From an uncultured Clostridia bacterium (GTDB lineage Bacteria > Bacillota > Clostridia > Christensenellales > Borkfalkiaceae), in the NCBI GenBank assembly GCA_947630775.1, contig CANRIY010000007.1:1-28603 (forward strand): a DNA stretch of 28,603 nt. The letters are read 5' to 3'. This document shows, piece after piece, positions 28,253-28,603 of this stretch (within the stretch, counting starts at the first letter, position 1; each line of letters starts with the position of its first letter). A program made the position numbers and the translations under genes. Below the pieces are notes generated by a model. That model saw only the letters and a list, made by a program, of their open reading frames with translations. It had not been told where the DNA came from and ran no database searches.

Positions 28253-28603
28253 TTATTCTTTTCCCGCCATCTTCTTGTAGCCGGCGAGGCGCTCCTTGGA
28301 GCTCTCTTCCGTCTTCTTGAAGAGTTCGTCCGCAACGGCGGGCTGGGTCTTTTTGAGGGAAGCGTAGCGCGTTTCACCCAAAATGAACGCCTGATAGTCG
28401 CCCGTGGGATCCTTGCTGTCGAGTGTGAAGGGATTCTCGCCCTTTTCTTTCAGCTCGGGGTTGTAGCGGTAGAGCTGCCAGTAGCCGCAATCGACCGCGC
28501 TCTTCTCTTCCGCCTGCGACTTCATCATGTTGATGCCGTGGTTGATGCAGGGTGCGTAAGCGATGATGAGCGAGGGGCCCTTGTACGCTTCAGCTTCCTT
28601 CAA
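28253..28603 (-). CDS. nifJ: Pyruvate:ferredoxin (flavodoxin) oxidoreductase, C-terminal fragment
   Basis: This is the last 116 codons of a pyruvate:ferredoxin oxidoreductase, the enzyme that oxidises pyruvate to acetyl-CoA and reduces ferredoxin in anaerobes. The fragment KEAEAYKGPSLIIAYAPCINHGI and the following CGYWQLYRYNP and YQAFILGETRY are typical of the C-terminus of the single-chain enzyme of about 1,170 residues, including one conserved cysteine. The first codon in the window is TTG and is internal, not a start; the gene continues beyond 28603. The stop (TAA) is 10 bases from a strong terminator. Confidence 0.92.
   Translation of the reverse strand: MKEAEAYKGPSLIIAYAPCINHGINMMKSQAEEKSAVDCGYWQLYRYNPELKEKGENPFTLDSKDPTGDYQAFILGETRYASLKKTQPAVADELFKKTEESSKERLAGYKKMAGKE

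Overview
The window looks like a chromosomal segment of an anaerobic, gut-type member of the Bacillota (Clostridia). The signs are strong Shine-Dalgarno sites, a clostridial-style tmRNA, a pyruvate:ferredoxin oxidoreductase gene and a propanediol-type glycyl-radical microcompartment. GC content is fairly high in the core genes and lower in the first 5 kb. An uncultured Christensenellales-like lineage is possible but cannot be fixed from this sequence alone.

Layout. 199-5295 is an accessory block: a DUF4143 ATPase, an S41 peptidase, and a compact restriction-modification-like module. That module has an XRE controller, an EcoRI-family adenine methyltransferase with repeated operators around its promoter, and an overlapping DUF262-HNH nuclease. 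5398-5784 is ssrA (tmRNA), followed by a palindrome-rich intergenic region. 6444-7847 is aspartate ammonia-lyase. 7881-12040 is a divergent pair: an AraC regulator and a large GH127 lipoprotein (beta-L-arabinofuranosidase type). 12041-12610 is non-coding and holds two tandem, covarying structured elements plus dispersed repeats. 12667-13407 is a PHP-domain hydrolase on the minus strand.

The core of the window is a 14-kb plus-strand operon (13654-27703) for a glycyl-radical 1,2-propanediol microcompartment of the fucose/rhamnose type (GRM5-like). Its genes, in order, are: acetate/propionate kinase, class II aldolase, CoA-acylating aldehyde dehydrogenase, zinc alcohol dehydrogenase, four BMC-H shell proteins, PduL, a EutN/CcmL pentamer, a PduS-like electron carrier, a PduT-like BMC-T, the propanediol dehydratase, its activase, a PduU/EutS-type shell protein, an EutP/PduV-like GTPase, a ParA-type ATPase and a 72-residue basic, low-complexity protein ending in Ile-Trp-Leu-Leu. 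The inferred chemistry starts with the aldolase splitting fuculose- or rhamnulose-1-phosphate into DHAP and lactaldehyde. Lactaldehyde is reduced to 1,2-propanediol, which the glycyl radical enzyme dehydrates to propanal. Propanal is then split between propanol and propionyl-CoA, propionyl-phosphate and propionate plus ATP. The sugar isomerase and kinase are not in the window.

The most novel-looking items are the ParA plus small-protein pair at the end of the operon (a candidate McdAB-like positioning system), the tandem structured elements at 12046-12443, the hairpin array inside the operon, and the arginine-rich tmRNA tag. The last 0.9 kb holds the operon terminator, dispersed repeats, and the 3' end of a pyruvate:ferredoxin oxidoreductase gene on the minus strand.
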